64,000 bases of DNA, from NCBI RefSeq assembly GCF_010671925.1, contig NZ_JAAHIH010000003.1, positions 1,364,001-1,428,000 of the forward strand, written 5' to 3'. The stretch comes from Moorena sp. SIOASIH (GTDB lineage: Bacteria > Cyanobacteriota > Cyanobacteriia > Cyanobacteriales > Coleofasciculaceae). Made by a program: the position numbers and the translations under genes. Below, in pieces: positions 1 to 8,929 of this stretch (positions are counted from its first letter, which is position 1; every line of letters begins with the position of its first letter). A model generated the notes under the pieces. It had not been told where the DNA came from. It saw only the letters and a list, made by a program, of their open reading frames with translations, and did not search any database.

Positions 1-2
1 TA

Positions 3-801
3 GCTGCTAAATCTTCCGATAATACAGAATCAGACTACTTACTTGGCTCACGCTCTTTTGGAAAAGTCTTTGTGGGTCTAAGTGCTGGCGCAACGGGAAA
101 CAGTGGATGGATTATGATCGGAACCGTTGGAATGGCTTACTCCATGGGAGTTTCTGCTATGCTGATGGTAATTGCCTGGTTCTTAGGTGATTTAACCTTT
201 TGGACTTTTTTTCCTGATAAAATAAACCAGATCTCCAGAGATAAAAACTCCCAAACTATTCCGGAATTCCTAGGCTCTACAGTCAAAAAGCCTCAAGGTA
301 GACGAATAATCACCTTGATCGTTGCTGTGATCACTGTTGTATTTATCGGAGCCTATACTGCCGCACAATTTGCTGCAGCTGCCAAGACCCTTGATGTATT
401 TTTTGGAGTTGACCCTACCATTGGAGCTTTGATCGCAGCAGGTTCGATTTTAGTTTACTGCGTAACCGGAGGACTCAGAGCCTCAATCTGGACTGATGTG
501 GTGCAGGCTTTTGTGGTGATGTTTGTTTGCTTTGGCATGCTGGCAGTAGCCATTATCAACGGGGGTGGGGTGTCAAAAATTATCTCAGAACTCAATCAGA
601 TTGATCCTCAATTGATGAATCTCACGGCAGGATTTAGCTGGTTAACCTTACTCGCCTACCTAGTAGGATTCTTCGTTTTTGGCTTCGGATTCAGTATCTC
701 TCAGCCGCAAATACTGGTGAGATTGCTAGCTGGGCGGAGTCCGCAAGAGGTGAAACAAGCGAAGTGGGTGTACTTTGGTTACGTGTATTCGACCTGGATA
801 G
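3..801 (+). pseudogene. putP: Sodium/solute symporter (PutP-like), 5' part, interrupted
   Basis: This is the front part of a sodium:solute symporter (SSS family, closest to the proline transporter PutP), an inner-membrane carrier. The reading frame is open from the window edge, so the true start lies outside. Visible features are a glycine-rich stretch with SAGATGNSGW, several hydrophobic segments, and SQPQILVRLLAGRSPQEV, which matches the conserved PutP loop. The protein sequence is normal up to WIALTL (about position 800) and then runs into unrelated insertion-element sequence. The continuation of the same protein (LFGIACRVLMPNISDPEQAL) resumes at about 2286. The gene is therefore broken by the TnpB element. 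I am confident of the family; the exact substrate is not determined. Confidence 0.85.
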
Positions 802-2280
802 CATTGACACTCTCACCGCGCTCATCTGGCGATTATAGCGGGAGATTCTTAAGAGCAAAAAACCCTTAACGGCTGAGCCAAACAACCTCTACACCCTCCG
901 ATAAAATCATTAGGCTTACTTGTATGCTTGCGAATTATATTCAGTGCTCCGTTGCAATCAGCGTTAATTAGCCAACCTTTACTGGTTCGATATAATCCAC
1001 GTTTCACCCTTTTCCCACTGAATGTGTATTTTTTTGGATTGTCAGCATTCCAGACAGGGAGTTCATCGTGATCCAGGCTAGACGCTTTACTTGTGTAGGA
1101 CTCTTCTTGTTCAGCTAGTTCAATCCCATACCTTTGACAGAGGCTTTCCAGCTTGTCCTTAAATGTATAAATCGGAATTTGGGCGAATTTTTGATTGTTT
1201 CGCTTGCCCATATTGACCCTTTGCTTTAGATCAGGGTTGTACCCGATAACAATCTTGCTGATTTTATTCTCTCTACACCAGTTCACGACATATCTAGCTG
1301 CTTTGTTGGTAAAATCCCTTATTTTGTGATTTCGCTTTCTTAACAATCTAGCTTGTCGATTAGTTAAGGTTTTGATACCTTGTAAGTCTTTGTTGGATTG
1401 AAGTAGTGCATTGCGCTTATTGTAAAATTGATTGTCAGACTTAATCTTTTTGCCGTCAATAATAAATGATTTTTTGGTAGTACTAACACATGTAGCAAAA
1501 TTATCAAGTCCTAAATCAATACCTAAGATATCATTAGATTTTTCGATTTTTATTTCAGGATTATCCTCGTAGCAATAACAGACATCAAAATACCTGGCTC
1601 TGTACTTAGGAAGTATGCGGATTTCTTTGACAGTCTTAGCTCTCAGTCTTTCTGGGATAGTAAACTGGACTGACCCATACTCTTTTTTGAATTGACGAGA
1701 CATCGGGACGGTAAATAGCCAGTTCTTTCCAGGGAGCTTCTCCCAGTCACGCTTTCTTACTGGGATAACAAGAATAAAATGACCGTCTTTTGGTAAGTAG
1801 CCAGGTAGTCTTACCTTTTCTTGATAGCTGACCTTAGCTTTTGATTTCAGTAAACCAAAGAAAGATTTAAAAGATCTATCGACAATTTTCAAGGTTTGTT
1901 GAGCAATGTCCGTTGGCAGTAATTTGTAATTATCATTTTCCTTGGAGTGATGATAATTACTCTCGTACCGCAGATGTTTGCGTTCCTGGAAGAAATACTG
2001 GCGGACATTGTACAATCCTACATTAAACATGTTTTTGCTCAAATGACACATTTGTCTGAGAGCTAACATCTGTTGTCTGTCTAAACGAAGATTATTGACT
2101 TGGGTTAGCATCGACCTTTCCGCTACCATTTCCATCATTATAGCGGAATATCTAGAAAAACGCAACAGATTTAGTCCCCAATTCCTGAGGGGCTGTGTGG
2201 GTCACCTGCGTCCGCACTTTATACGCCCCGTCTCCCGCTAAGCCTAAGGGCTATAACGGGAGAGGAATTGGGGTAGAAAG
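802..2280 (-). mobile_element. TnpB-only IS200/IS605-type element inserted in putP
   Basis: The element carries one gene, tnpB, on the minus strand and no TnpA transposase. Its limits are set by where putP coding sequence stops (about 801) and resumes (about 2281), so they are good to about 10 bp. Both ends hold imperfect hairpins: near 816-852 the plus strand reads TCTGGCGATTATAGCGGGAG, and near 2230-2262 TCTCCCG pairs with CGGGAGA around a loop. This family inserts without target duplication, which fits the near-seamless putP junction. In known TnpB elements the guide (omega) RNA comes from the tnpB 3' end and the adjacent element end. By analogy it would lie at roughly 802-950 on the minus strand and end at the putP junction. 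That RNA is inferred, not seen. Confidence 0.75.
849..2111 (-). CDS. tnpB: TnpB RNA-guided nuclease (IS605 family)
   Basis: TnpB is an RNA-guided DNA nuclease that helps IS200/IS605-type elements persist. The RuvC-like catalytic pieces are visible: GIDLGLDNFAT (first Asp), AEQEESYTSKASSLD (Glu) and NADCNGALNI (last Asp). The CxxC...CxxC zinc finger usually present between the second and third RuvC motifs is absent; that interval reads HDELPVWNADNPKKYTFSGK and onward without cysteines. I chose the ATG giving MLTQVNNLRLDRQQ because it aligns with the start of the second copy in this window (4520-5764). An in-frame extension to 2165 is possible. About 420 residues is normal length. No TnpA is nearby, so movement would need a transposase supplied elsewhere. 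Confidence 0.85.
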   Translation of the reverse strand: MLTQVNNLRLDRQQMLALRQMCHLSKNMFNVGLYNVRQYFFQERKHLRYESNYHHSKENDNYKLLPTDIAQQTLKIVDRSFKSFFGLLKSKAKVSYQEKVRLPGYLPKDGHFILVIPVRKRDWEKLPGKNWLFTVPMSRQFKKEYGSVQFTIPERLRAKTVKEIRILPKYRARYFDVCYCYEDNPEIKIEKSNDILGIDLGLDNFATCVSTTKKSFIIDGKKIKSDNQFYNKRNALLQSNKDLQGIKTLTNRQARLLRKRNHKIRDFTNKAARYVVNWCRENKISKIVIGYNPDLKQRVNMGKRNNQKFAQIPIYTFKDKLESLCQRYGIELAEQEESYTSKASSLDHDELPVWNADNPKKYTFSGKRVKRGLYRTSKGWLINADCNGALNIIRKHTSKPNDFIGGCRGCLAQPLRVFCS

Positions 2281-2868
2281 ATGGTTTTGTTTGGGATTGC
2301 TTGCCGGGTCTTAATGCCTAACATTAGTGATCCCGAACAAGCCTTGCCCTTGTACGCCACACAACAATTTAATCCCTTTTTAGTCGGTATTGTGTTGGCT
2401 GGTGTCTTTTCTGTGATTGCCTCTACAGCGGATTCCCAACTTCTGGTTTGTTCCAGTGCGATCGCTAGAGATATTTCCCCGACTTTGCATCAGAGGATGT
2501 CCCGGAAATATGGGGTGAAATACGAGCAATTCATGACCTTAGTGGTGGGAATACTCGCTGTAATTGCGACGATTTCTATTTCCTCCACAGTGTTTTCGTT
2601 GGTTCTTTTTGCTAGTGGAGCTGTGGCCAGTTCCCTCGGTCCAGCAATGCTGATTATCTTATTGAAAAGACGCACTCATTATTTAGCCTTGAACTCTATG
2701 ATGTTGGCGGGATTGAGTACTGCTATCCTCTGGCGAGTTTTAGGATTTCATAACATCCTATCCGAAGTTTGTCCAGGCTTTATTGTAGCCGTGTTGGTGC
2801 ATGAGGTGTTAATGAAGAGTGTTTTCCAACCCAAGGGTCATGCTATTGGTGAGACGTTAAGGAAATAA
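2281..2868 (+). pseudogene. putP: Sodium/solute symporter (PutP-like), 3' part
   Basis: This is the back half of the same symporter. It opens with LFGIACRVLMPNISDPEQAL, directly continuous with the WIALTL that ends the 5' part. It includes GVFSVIASTADSQLLVCSSA, the conserved region of the last core helices in PutP, and hydrophobic segments to the C-terminus at 2868. An ATG at 2281 lies in frame by chance at the junction, so a short hydrophobic protein could be made. It would lack the sodium- and substrate-binding helices of the N-terminal half and is unlikely to transport anything. Excision of the element would restore the gene if a few junction bases match. Confidence 0.8.
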
Positions 2869-3377
2869 GGTTGAAATCAGGTGGGAAAATTGACGAACAA
2901 CCAAGACTGAACAATTGTCAATCGGACAGGAGAGATAGGAGAGAATAATAGTTGACTCCAATCTCCCCAATCTCTCCAATCTTAGTAATGTCCCCAATAG
3001 AATTCACGAAAACATCGACAGGCACGCAAGTTCCGACGTGGCGATCGGCAGAGGCGAGCTGGGGATTTAGTTGTGTTACAAGTCCGATTAGATGATCCGC
3101 GCTCATCCGTTTAATCCTTCCAACGAGCAAAAGACCTAATAGAGCTGGCTGCTGAAGTTATGCAGATAGATCATTTTCTGTTGCGCTCCCATGAGGTCAG
3201 CCTAGTCGAGGGCAGCCTTAAAATAGCATAAAGATAGCATAAATATAGCATAATTTAAGGAAATTTTACTAGTACACCACCTACTAGTGGCTAGTGGGCT
3301 CCCCAAGATTTAATAATTATTAAAGAAAGAAAATCTTCACAAACCAGTAAACTAGTCAGAAATAGGGAAAGAATGCG
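2869..3377. other. Intergenic stretch without a convincing gene
   Basis: No supported gene is seen here. A 70-residue minus-strand frame (2918-3130) exists, but I recognise no family in it and its C-terminus runs through a short repetitive tract. At 3228-3256 the motif ATAGCATAA recurs three times. The stretch just before nadA is AT-rich and contains a perfect 16-bp palindrome, listed separately. Confidence 0.5.
3309..3324. promoter_or_regulatory. Perfect 16-bp palindrome upstream of nadA
   Basis: TTTAATAATTATTAAA is a perfect inverted repeat that ends 53 bp before the nadA start codon. Its size and position would suit a dimeric repressor site, possibly controlling the quinolinate genes. No known NAD regulator motif (NadR, NrtR, NiaR) is recognised, and AT-rich palindromes also arise by chance, so confidence is low. 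Confidence 0.3.
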
Positions 3378-4352
3378 ATGTTTACAAATGTCCTCCCAAA
3401 AACAACCCTAGAGTTGGAGTATCCGCCCAAAGACCTGTTTGAAGCGATTGAAGACCTCAAACAAGAATTAAACGCAGTTATTCTGGCTCACTATTACCAA
3501 GAGCCAGATATTCAAGATATCGCTGACTACATCGGCGATTCTCTCGGTCTTTCTCAACAAGCGGCGGCTACAGAAGCAGATGTTATCGTCTTTGCTGGGG
3601 TTCACTTTATGGCAGAAACTGCCAAAATCCTTAACCCCAATAAATTGGTACTACTCCCGGATCTAAATGCTGGTTGCTCCCTAGCTGACAGTTGCCCTCC
3701 CCAAGAATTTGCGGCCTTCAAAGCAGCCCATCCCGACCATCTAGTGGTATCTTACATTAATTGCTCCGCTGAAATTAAGGCGATGAGCGATATCATTTGC
3801 ACCAGTTCTAACTCAGTTAAGATCGTCAACCAAATTCCGGAAGACCAGCCGATTATTTTTGCTCCAGATCAGAACCTAGGTCGCTATGTCATGGAGCAAA
3901 CCGGACGGGAGTTAGTCCTGTGGGAGGGGAGCTGTATTGTCCATGAAACCTTTTCTGAGAAAAAGATCGTGGAACTCAAAATACAGCATCCTAAAGCGGA
4001 GTTTATTGCCCATCCAGAATGCGAAGCCCCTGTCTTGCGTCATGCCAGTTACATTGGTTCCACAACAGGTTTATTAAAGTATAGCGAGGAAAGTTCAACG
4101 GCAGAATTTATCGTGGCTACTGAGCCAGGAATTATTCACCAAATGCAAAAGAGGGCACCCCATAAAAATTTCATCCCTGCTCCAGGTATGGATAGCAATT
4201 GTGCCTGTAACGAATGCCCTCACATGCGGCTCAATACTTTGGAGAAGCTGTATCTAGCCATGAAGCAGAAAACACCAGAAATTACTATGCCGGAAGACAT
4301 CCGAGTAGCGGCGTTGCGACCAATTCAACGGATGTTGGAGTTATCAGTGTAG
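3378..4352 (+). CDS. nadA: Quinolinate synthase A
   Basis: NadA condenses iminoaspartate from NadB with dihydroxyacetone phosphate to give quinolinate, the pyridine precursor of NAD, using a [4Fe-4S] cluster. The protein has 324 residues, the usual length. Visible motifs are AHYYQEPDIQDIADYIGDSL near the N-terminus, the cluster cysteine in DLNAGCSLADSC (C100), a second in WEGSC (C186), and the C-terminal MDSNCACNECPHM with CxxCP (C277 and C280). The gene is separated from nadB by a TnpB element, so the two probably once formed an operon. It could be the organism's only nadA or a dedicated copy; the clustering with nadB, nadC and a nicotinamidase beside a PKS/NRPS favours a role in secondary metabolism, but this is not proven. 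Confidence 0.95.
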   Translation: MFTNVLPKTTLELEYPPKDLFEAIEDLKQELNAVILAHYYQEPDIQDIADYIGDSLGLSQQAAATEADVIVFAGVHFMAETAKILNPNKLVLLPDLNAGCSLADSCPPQEFAAFKAAHPDHLVVSYINCSAEIKAMSDIICTSSNSVKIVNQIPEDQPIIFAPDQNLGRYVMEQTGRELVLWEGSCIVHETFSEKKIVELKIQHPKAEFIAHPECEAPVLRHASYIGSTTGLLKYSEESSTAEFIVATEPGIIHQMQKRAPHKNFIPAPGMDSNCACNECPHMRLNTLEKLYLAMKQKTPEITMPEDIRVAALRPIQRMLELSV

Positions 4353-4479
4353 TGCTGTAGTGCCTCTGAGCAGGTTGACACAATTACTTGACAAAAGTAT
4401 AAGTTATAAGTTATTACTTATGACTTATAAGAACTTTGTGTTGTGAAAACGAATAACTGCTTAGGCATTAATCAAAAAT

Positions 4480-5875
4480 TAGCGACATTTGACAGCTCCG
4501 GGACCTGAAGGACGGGGATTCACAGAACATAAAGTTTGGCTGGTTGTGCCAAACAACCTCTAGACACTCCGGTAAAACCATCGTGCTTACTTTTACGGCC
4601 AATATTCCATGCACCATTACAATCGGCATTAATTAAATGGCCATCTTTAGATCGATACAATCCGCGTTTAACCCTTTTCCCGCTAAAAGTATGCTTGGCG
4701 GGGTTGTCGGCATTGTAGACAGGGATTTGGTCACCATCCAAAGAGCTAGCTTTACTGGTGTAAGACTCCTCTTGTTCTCGGTACTGAATCCCATACCGTT
4801 GACACAAAGCTTGAAGTTTTTGCCTAAGGTTGTAATGGGGGATTTGGACAAAGTTCTGATTGTTCCGCTTGCCAATATTGATTTCCTGTTTCCATCCAGG
4901 ATTAACTCCTACGATCAGCACACCAATCTTGTTGGCGATGCATTGATTAATAATCAACCTGGCCGCTTTGTTAAGGTAATCTCTAACTTGATTATTGCGA
5001 GTCTTCAGGAGTCTAGACTGGCGATTGGTCAAAGCTTTTATCCCAAGTTTGTCCTTGGTACTCTGAAGCTTGCTGTTGATCTTGTTGTACCACTGGTTGA
5101 TAGATTTAAGTCTTTTGCCATCCACTACAAAGGATGCCCCGGTAGTCATAGTACAAGTAGCAAGATTATTCAGTCCAAGGTCGATAGATATCCCTTGACC
5201 GGTTTCAAGCTCTTGAGGTTCATTAGGTTGTTCAATAATAAATTCAACTTCAAACCACCTAGCATGATGTTTTGGTTTCAGGCGAACCTCTTTGAGTTTT
5301 TTACCTTGAAGTCGATCGGGGAAAGGAATCCAAATCTCTCCGTGTTCAGCTTTGAACTCTCGGGACATAGGTACTCTGAAAAAGCCATTCTTGATTTTCA
5401 CCCTAGGCATAATCAGAGGAAAGTACCCCTCTTTGGGCAAATATTTAGGGAGAGAGATTTGATTGAATTGGTAAGCCCCAAGTTTAGCTTTTTCGATCAG
5501 CTTAAAAAAGGACTTGAAAGAGCGATCTACTACTTTCAAGGTTTGCTGGGCGACGTCGGTGTTGAGCAGACGATAATTATCGTTGCTTTTAACCCCATGG
5601 TAGTTACTCTCATATCGAAGGTAACCACGTTCAGTAAAGAAGAACTGTCTAACCGAGTAAAGACCTACGTTATAGAGGTTTTTACTGAGTCTGCACAGTG
5701 TCTTAAGGGCAAGATATTGTTTCTTGCTCAACCCACGTATTTGATTCTTTTGAGTCAAGTACATAAGTCTGTTTCACTGATATTATTCCATTCTAGCGAA
5801 AATAAGTTAGGCTGGCAAGTAAGCGTGGACAGTTGTAAAGCCGTCCTTTAGGACGGGGTTTCAGACCCATTAATT
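4480..5875 (-). mobile_element. Second TnpB-only element, between nadA and nadB
   Basis: This is a TnpB-only element on the minus strand lying exactly between nadA (ends 4352) and nadB (starts 5890). Hairpin-forming ends are visible: CCGGGACCTGAAGGACGGGG near 4498-4517 and GCCGTCCTTTAGGACGGGG near 5841-5859. Such GTCC/GGAC hairpins are typical of IS200/IS605 ends. The exact borders are estimates. As with the first element, no TnpA is present. A guide RNA would be expected at the tnpB 3' end near 4480-4640 (inference). Confidence 0.7.
4520..5764 (-). CDS. tnpB: TnpB RNA-guided nuclease (second copy)
   Basis: This 414-residue TnpB is clearly paralogous to the copy at 849-2111 but well diverged, so the two arrived or separated long ago. 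The RuvC elements are SIDLGLNNLATCT (Asp), REQEESYTSKASSLDG (Glu) and INADCNGAWNIGRK (Asp). It also lacks a zinc finger in the interval before the last motif. The start MYLTQKNQIRGLSKKQ is an ATG and gives a typical N-terminus. A 404-residue open frame on the opposite strand over this gene is only a mirror of it. The element probably separated nadA from nadB; nadB would now need read-through or its own promoter. Confidence 0.87.
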   Translation of the reverse strand: MYLTQKNQIRGLSKKQYLALKTLCRLSKNLYNVGLYSVRQFFFTERGYLRYESNYHGVKSNDNYRLLNTDVAQQTLKVVDRSFKSFFKLIEKAKLGAYQFNQISLPKYLPKEGYFPLIMPRVKIKNGFFRVPMSREFKAEHGEIWIPFPDRLQGKKLKEVRLKPKHHARWFEVEFIIEQPNEPQELETGQGISIDLGLNNLATCTMTTGASFVVDGKRLKSINQWYNKINSKLQSTKDKLGIKALTNRQSRLLKTRNNQVRDYLNKAARLIINQCIANKIGVLIVGVNPGWKQEINIGKRNNQNFVQIPHYNLRQKLQALCQRYGIQYREQEESYTSKASSLDGDQIPVYNADNPAKHTFSGKRVKRGLYRSKDGHLINADCNGAWNIGRKSKHDGFTGVSRGCLAQPAKLYVL

Positions 5876-5889
5876 AACGATGATCTATC

Positions 5890-7614
5890 GTGCAAGATTT
5901 TAAATCATCCCCTGACGAGTATTTCCCATCTGCCAACACTCCCTCCCAATTTGACATCATAGTGGTGGGCAGTGGTGCGGCTGGGCTTTATGCAGCCCTT
6001 TGTCTACCTGCTCATTTGCAGGTAGGTTTGATTACCAAAGACACCCTAAAAACAGGCTCTAGCAACTGGGCCCAGGGAGGAATCGCTGCTGCTATTGACC
6101 CATCTGATTCCCCAGAGCTTCACCTCGAGGATACCCAGCGAGCGGGTGTTGGTCTTTGCGATCGCGAGGCGATAAAGTTTCTGGTAGAAAATGCCTCTGC
6201 TGCCATTGACTCTCTGGTCAAGATGGGGGTAGCCTTTGACCGGAAAGGCAAAAAGCTAGCCATGACCCTAGAAGCAGCTCACTCTCGTCCCCGCGTCCTC
6301 CATTCGGCAGACACCACGGGTCGAGCAATTGTGGATACGTTGACTAGTAAAGTTTTAGAGCGTCCAAATATTCAGGTGCTATCTCACGCAGTGGCTTTGA
6401 GTTTATGGCTCAATCCAGCAACTGGTCATTGTCAGGGGATTAGCCTCCTCTATAAAGGTCAGATATCTTGGCTAAGAGCTTCTGCGGTAATCCTAGCCAC
6501 AGGTGGTGGCGGTCAAGTTTTTGCCCAAACAACCAATCCGACTGTAAGTACAGGAGATGGAGTAGCACTGGCTTGGCGGGCTGGGGCAATTGTTAGAGAT
6601 TTGGAGTTTTTCCAATTTCATCCCACGGCTTTAACCAAACCAGGGGCACCTCGCTTTTTAATTACAGAAGCTGTCCGGGGAGAGGGGGCACATTTAGTAG
6701 ATCACAAAGGCGATCGCTTTGCTTTTAATTACCACCCTTCAGGGGAGTTGGCTCCTAGAGATGTGGTAAGTCGGGCAATTTTTAGTCACTTAGAGAAAAC
6801 CTCCGCCGATCCTAGCCACGGGAATGTTTATTTAGACTTGCAACCCATTGATCCTGAGCAAATTCGCTATCGTTTCCCCAATATTATTAACGTATGTCAA
6901 CATTGGGGGATTGATATCTTAAAGCAGCCCATTCCCGTTGCACCTGCTGCCCATTACTGGATGGGAGGAGTGGCTTGCGATCTGACCAGTTGCACCTCGA
7001 TTCCAGGGCTATATGCTATTGGTGAAACAGCTAGTACGGGAGTCCATGGTGCCAATCGCTTAGCGAGTAATTCCTTATTGGAATGCTTGGTTTTTGCCGC
7101 CCAATTAGCTGAGATTAAAACAGCTCCTAATCTAGCTCTGCAGGAATCCCTACCTTTGAGAAAAGAGAAAGGTGACTGGGAAAGGGACATCGAGAAGATA
7201 GCATCAGTAAGGCAAAGTTTGCCCTCCCTGATGTGGCAAAGTGCAGGAATTTGTCGCTCCCAGGAAGTTTTGGAGTCAGCCCTTGCTCAAGTTAATTCCT
7301 GGCGCTCTGAATTGGCTGGCTTAGAGGTGAGTCAATACCTGCTTGATTTACTGCCCAACCAAACAGTTAAATTTGAGTCACCATTAGCGGAGCAGCAATT
7401 GCGAACGGCTGCAGAAACATTCAATCTCCTGGATATTGCCCATTTAATTCTCAAAAGTGCAGCATTACGCACAGAAAGTCGGGGCGGACATTACCGTAGC
7501 GATTATCCCCAAACCTCACCCAGTTGGCAAGTTCACACCTTAGTACAGGGGGATCGTTGGTGGAAATCTCCACAACTTTCTCTAACCTTAGAACCCAAGG
7601 AAATAGCGGTATGA
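5890..7614 (+). CDS. nadB: L-aspartate oxidase
   Basis: NadB is an FAD flavoprotein that oxidises L-aspartate to iminoaspartate for NadA. The N-terminal dinucleotide-binding motif is IIVVGSGAAGLYAAL. SSNWAQGGIAAA, LHSADTTGRAI, FFQFHPTAL, TEAVRGEGAHLVD and GANRLASNSLLEC are family landmarks, and the active-site His and Arg of the succinate dehydrogenase/NadB superfamily are kept. At 574 residues the length is normal. I use the GTG at 5890, since no ATG lies before the flavin motif. Its last codons overlap the next gene by 4 bp (ATGA), so nadB and the following methyltransferase are likely translated together, which ties the methyltransferase to this pathway. Confidence 0.95.
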   Translation: MQDFKSSPDEYFPSANTPSQFDIIVVGSGAAGLYAALCLPAHLQVGLITKDTLKTGSSNWAQGGIAAAIDPSDSPELHLEDTQRAGVGLCDREAIKFLVENASAAIDSLVKMGVAFDRKGKKLAMTLEAAHSRPRVLHSADTTGRAIVDTLTSKVLERPNIQVLSHAVALSLWLNPATGHCQGISLLYKGQISWLRASAVILATGGGGQVFAQTTNPTVSTGDGVALAWRAGAIVRDLEFFQFHPTALTKPGAPRFLITEAVRGEGAHLVDHKGDRFAFNYHPSGELAPRDVVSRAIFSHLEKTSADPSHGNVYLDLQPIDPEQIRYRFPNIINVCQHWGIDILKQPIPVAPAAHYWMGGVACDLTSCTSIPGLYAIGETASTGVHGANRLASNSLLECLVFAAQLAEIKTAPNLALQESLPLRKEKGDWERDIEKIASVRQSLPSLMWQSAGICRSQEVLESALAQVNSWRSELAGLEVSQYLLDLLPNQTVKFESPLAEQQLRTAAETFNLLDIAHLILKSAALRTESRGGHYRSDYPQTSPSWQVHTLVQGDRWWKSPQLSLTLEPKEIAV

Positions 7615-8447
7615 ATACCACTTATTCAGAAGCGGTGAAAACAGCGCAAACCTATTATGATGGTGCAGAAACAGACCGATTGTATGCTACTTTATGGGGT
7701 GGGGAGCATATCACTTATGGGATATACAAGAGTTCGGATGAACCGATCCATGATGCCTCCAAGCGCACGGTGGAAACAATTGCCCAAACTCTGGAAAATC
7801 TAGCTCCCGATTCACGAGTCATCGATATAGGTGCTGGTTATGGAGGGGCGGCGCGGTATCTGGCCAAAACCTACGGTTGTTCTGTCTGCTGTCTCAATTT
7901 AAGCGAGCGGCAAAATCAACGGAACCGCCAACTGAACCAAGAGCAGAATTTAGCCCACTTAGTTGAGGTAACTCAGGGGAGTTTTGAGGATATTCCCTAT
8001 CCAGACAATTCCTTTAATATTGTCTGGTCCCAGGATGCCATTTTACACAGTAGCGATCGCACTCAGGTCTTTGAAGAAATTAAGAGGGTTCTGCAGCCAG
8101 GGGGAGAGTTGATTTTTACTGACCCCATGCAAAAGGAGACTTGTCCACCAGGGCTACTGCAACCAGCCTTTGACCGTCTGGGTATCAAGGATATGGGTTC
8201 CTATCGCTTTTATAGTCAGACAGCCCAGGAATTGGGTTTTGAGGAATTGCACTTTATTGACCTTTCGGAAAATGTCCCTATCCATTATCGACGATTTGGG
8301 AAAGAAGTGCGCGTACGCTATCAGGAGGTAGTCAGAATAACTTCCACCGAATTGGCCGATAAAACCTTGAAAAGCATTGAACCCTGGATCGAGTATTACG
8401 AAAAAGGGTACATGCAGTGGGGCATTTTGCATTTTCGCCTGCTGTAA
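7611..8447 (+). CDS. Betaine-type SAM N-methyltransferase (dimethylglycine N-methyltransferase-like)
   Basis: This is a 278-residue class I SAM methyltransferase. Its whole-length pattern resembles the dimethylglycine/sarcosine N-methyltransferase of the halotolerant cyanobacterium Aphanothece. Shared features as I recall them are WGGEHITYGIY near residue 27, motif I VIDIGAGYGGAARYL, WSQDAILHS, the FTDPMQ loop and the C-terminal GYMQWGILHF. Those enzymes make glycine betaine by methylating tertiary or secondary amines. The ATG at 7611 overlaps the nadB stop, indicating co-translation. In this setting the natural acceptor may be a pyridine or amine intermediate rather than glycine; N-methylation of nicotinate to trigonelline is one possibility. 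Glycine betaine synthesis is the simplest alternative, but the partner glycine/sarcosine methyltransferase is not next to it. Confidence 0.85.
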   Translation: MNTTYSEAVKTAQTYYDGAETDRLYATLWGGEHITYGIYKSSDEPIHDASKRTVETIAQTLENLAPDSRVIDIGAGYGGAARYLAKTYGCSVCCLNLSERQNQRNRQLNQEQNLAHLVEVTQGSFEDIPYPDNSFNIVWSQDAILHSSDRTQVFEEIKRVLQPGGELIFTDPMQKETCPPGLLQPAFDRLGIKDMGSYRFYSQTAQELGFEELHFIDLSENVPIHYRRFGKEVRVRYQEVVRITSTELADKTLKSIEPWIEYYEKGYMQWGILHFRLL

Positions 8448-8466
8448 AATTTTTGGGAGTCAAGCT

Positions 8467-8907
8467 GTGACGATTTACTTTTACGAGATTACCGAAAAGC
8501 CCTATGGTTGTTTCTCCAACTTTTCCCCCCATGGGTTTGAACTGGACGGACTCTGGTGGCCCACCTCAGAGCATTATTTCCAAGCCCAGAAATTTGCTGG
8601 TACCTCCCATGTAGAAGAAATTCGCTTAGCAAACACTCCCGCAGAAGCTGCGAGCATGGGACGAGAGCGTACTCGTCCTCTGCGCAGGGATTGGGAAGAA
8701 ATCAAAGAGGATGTTATGGGGCGAGGCTTACTGTGTAAGTTTCAAACCCATGCTGATATCCGCGAAATTCTGCTGGGGACAGGGGACGAACTAATTGTGG
8801 AAGATGCTCCCCAGGATTATTATTGGGGTTGTGGTAAAGATAGGAGCGGTAAGAATCGCCTGGGAGAAATTTTAATGGAAATCCGAGCTATCTTACGGGA
8901 ATCTTGA
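8467..8907 (+). CDS. NADAR-family N-glycosidase (YbiA-like)
   Basis: This is a 146-residue NADAR domain protein. Members cleave N-glycosidic bonds: YbiA acts on riboflavin-pathway intermediates, and others act on ADP-ribose-type substrates. Landmarks are YGCFSNFSPHGFELDGLWWP, SEHYFQAQKF, the DYYWGCGKDRSGKNRLGEIL block and the C-terminal LMEIR. The start is GTG at 8467, preceded by GGGAG. It follows the methyltransferase by 19 bp in what looks like one operon with nadB. In a cluster that also encodes NadC and a nicotinamidase, cleaving nicotinate mononucleotide or a related nucleotide to release the free pyridine would be a sensible role. That is my inference; riboflavin damage control is the conventional guess. 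Confidence 0.85.
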   Translation: MTIYFYEITEKPYGCFSNFSPHGFELDGLWWPTSEHYFQAQKFAGTSHVEEIRLANTPAEAASMGRERTRPLRRDWEEIKEDVMGRGLLCKFQTHADIREILLGTGDELIVEDAPQDYYWGCGKDRSGKNRLGEILMEIRAILRES

Positions 8908-8929
8908 GCAGGAGGAATGCTTAACAATC

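Noticed and set aside
2918..3130. 70-codon minus-strand frame downstream of putP
   Set aside because: No family recognised, its end is in repetitive ATCTCCCCAATCTC-like sequence, and no ribosome site is evident.
3131..3377. NAD-type riboswitch before nadA
   Set aside because: The leader is AT-rich and I see no conserved riboswitch core.
4637..5851. 404-codon open frame on the plus strand over the second tnpB
   Set aside because: It is the mirror of the real tnpB gene, its translation resembles no protein family, and the minus-strand gene has clear RuvC motifs.
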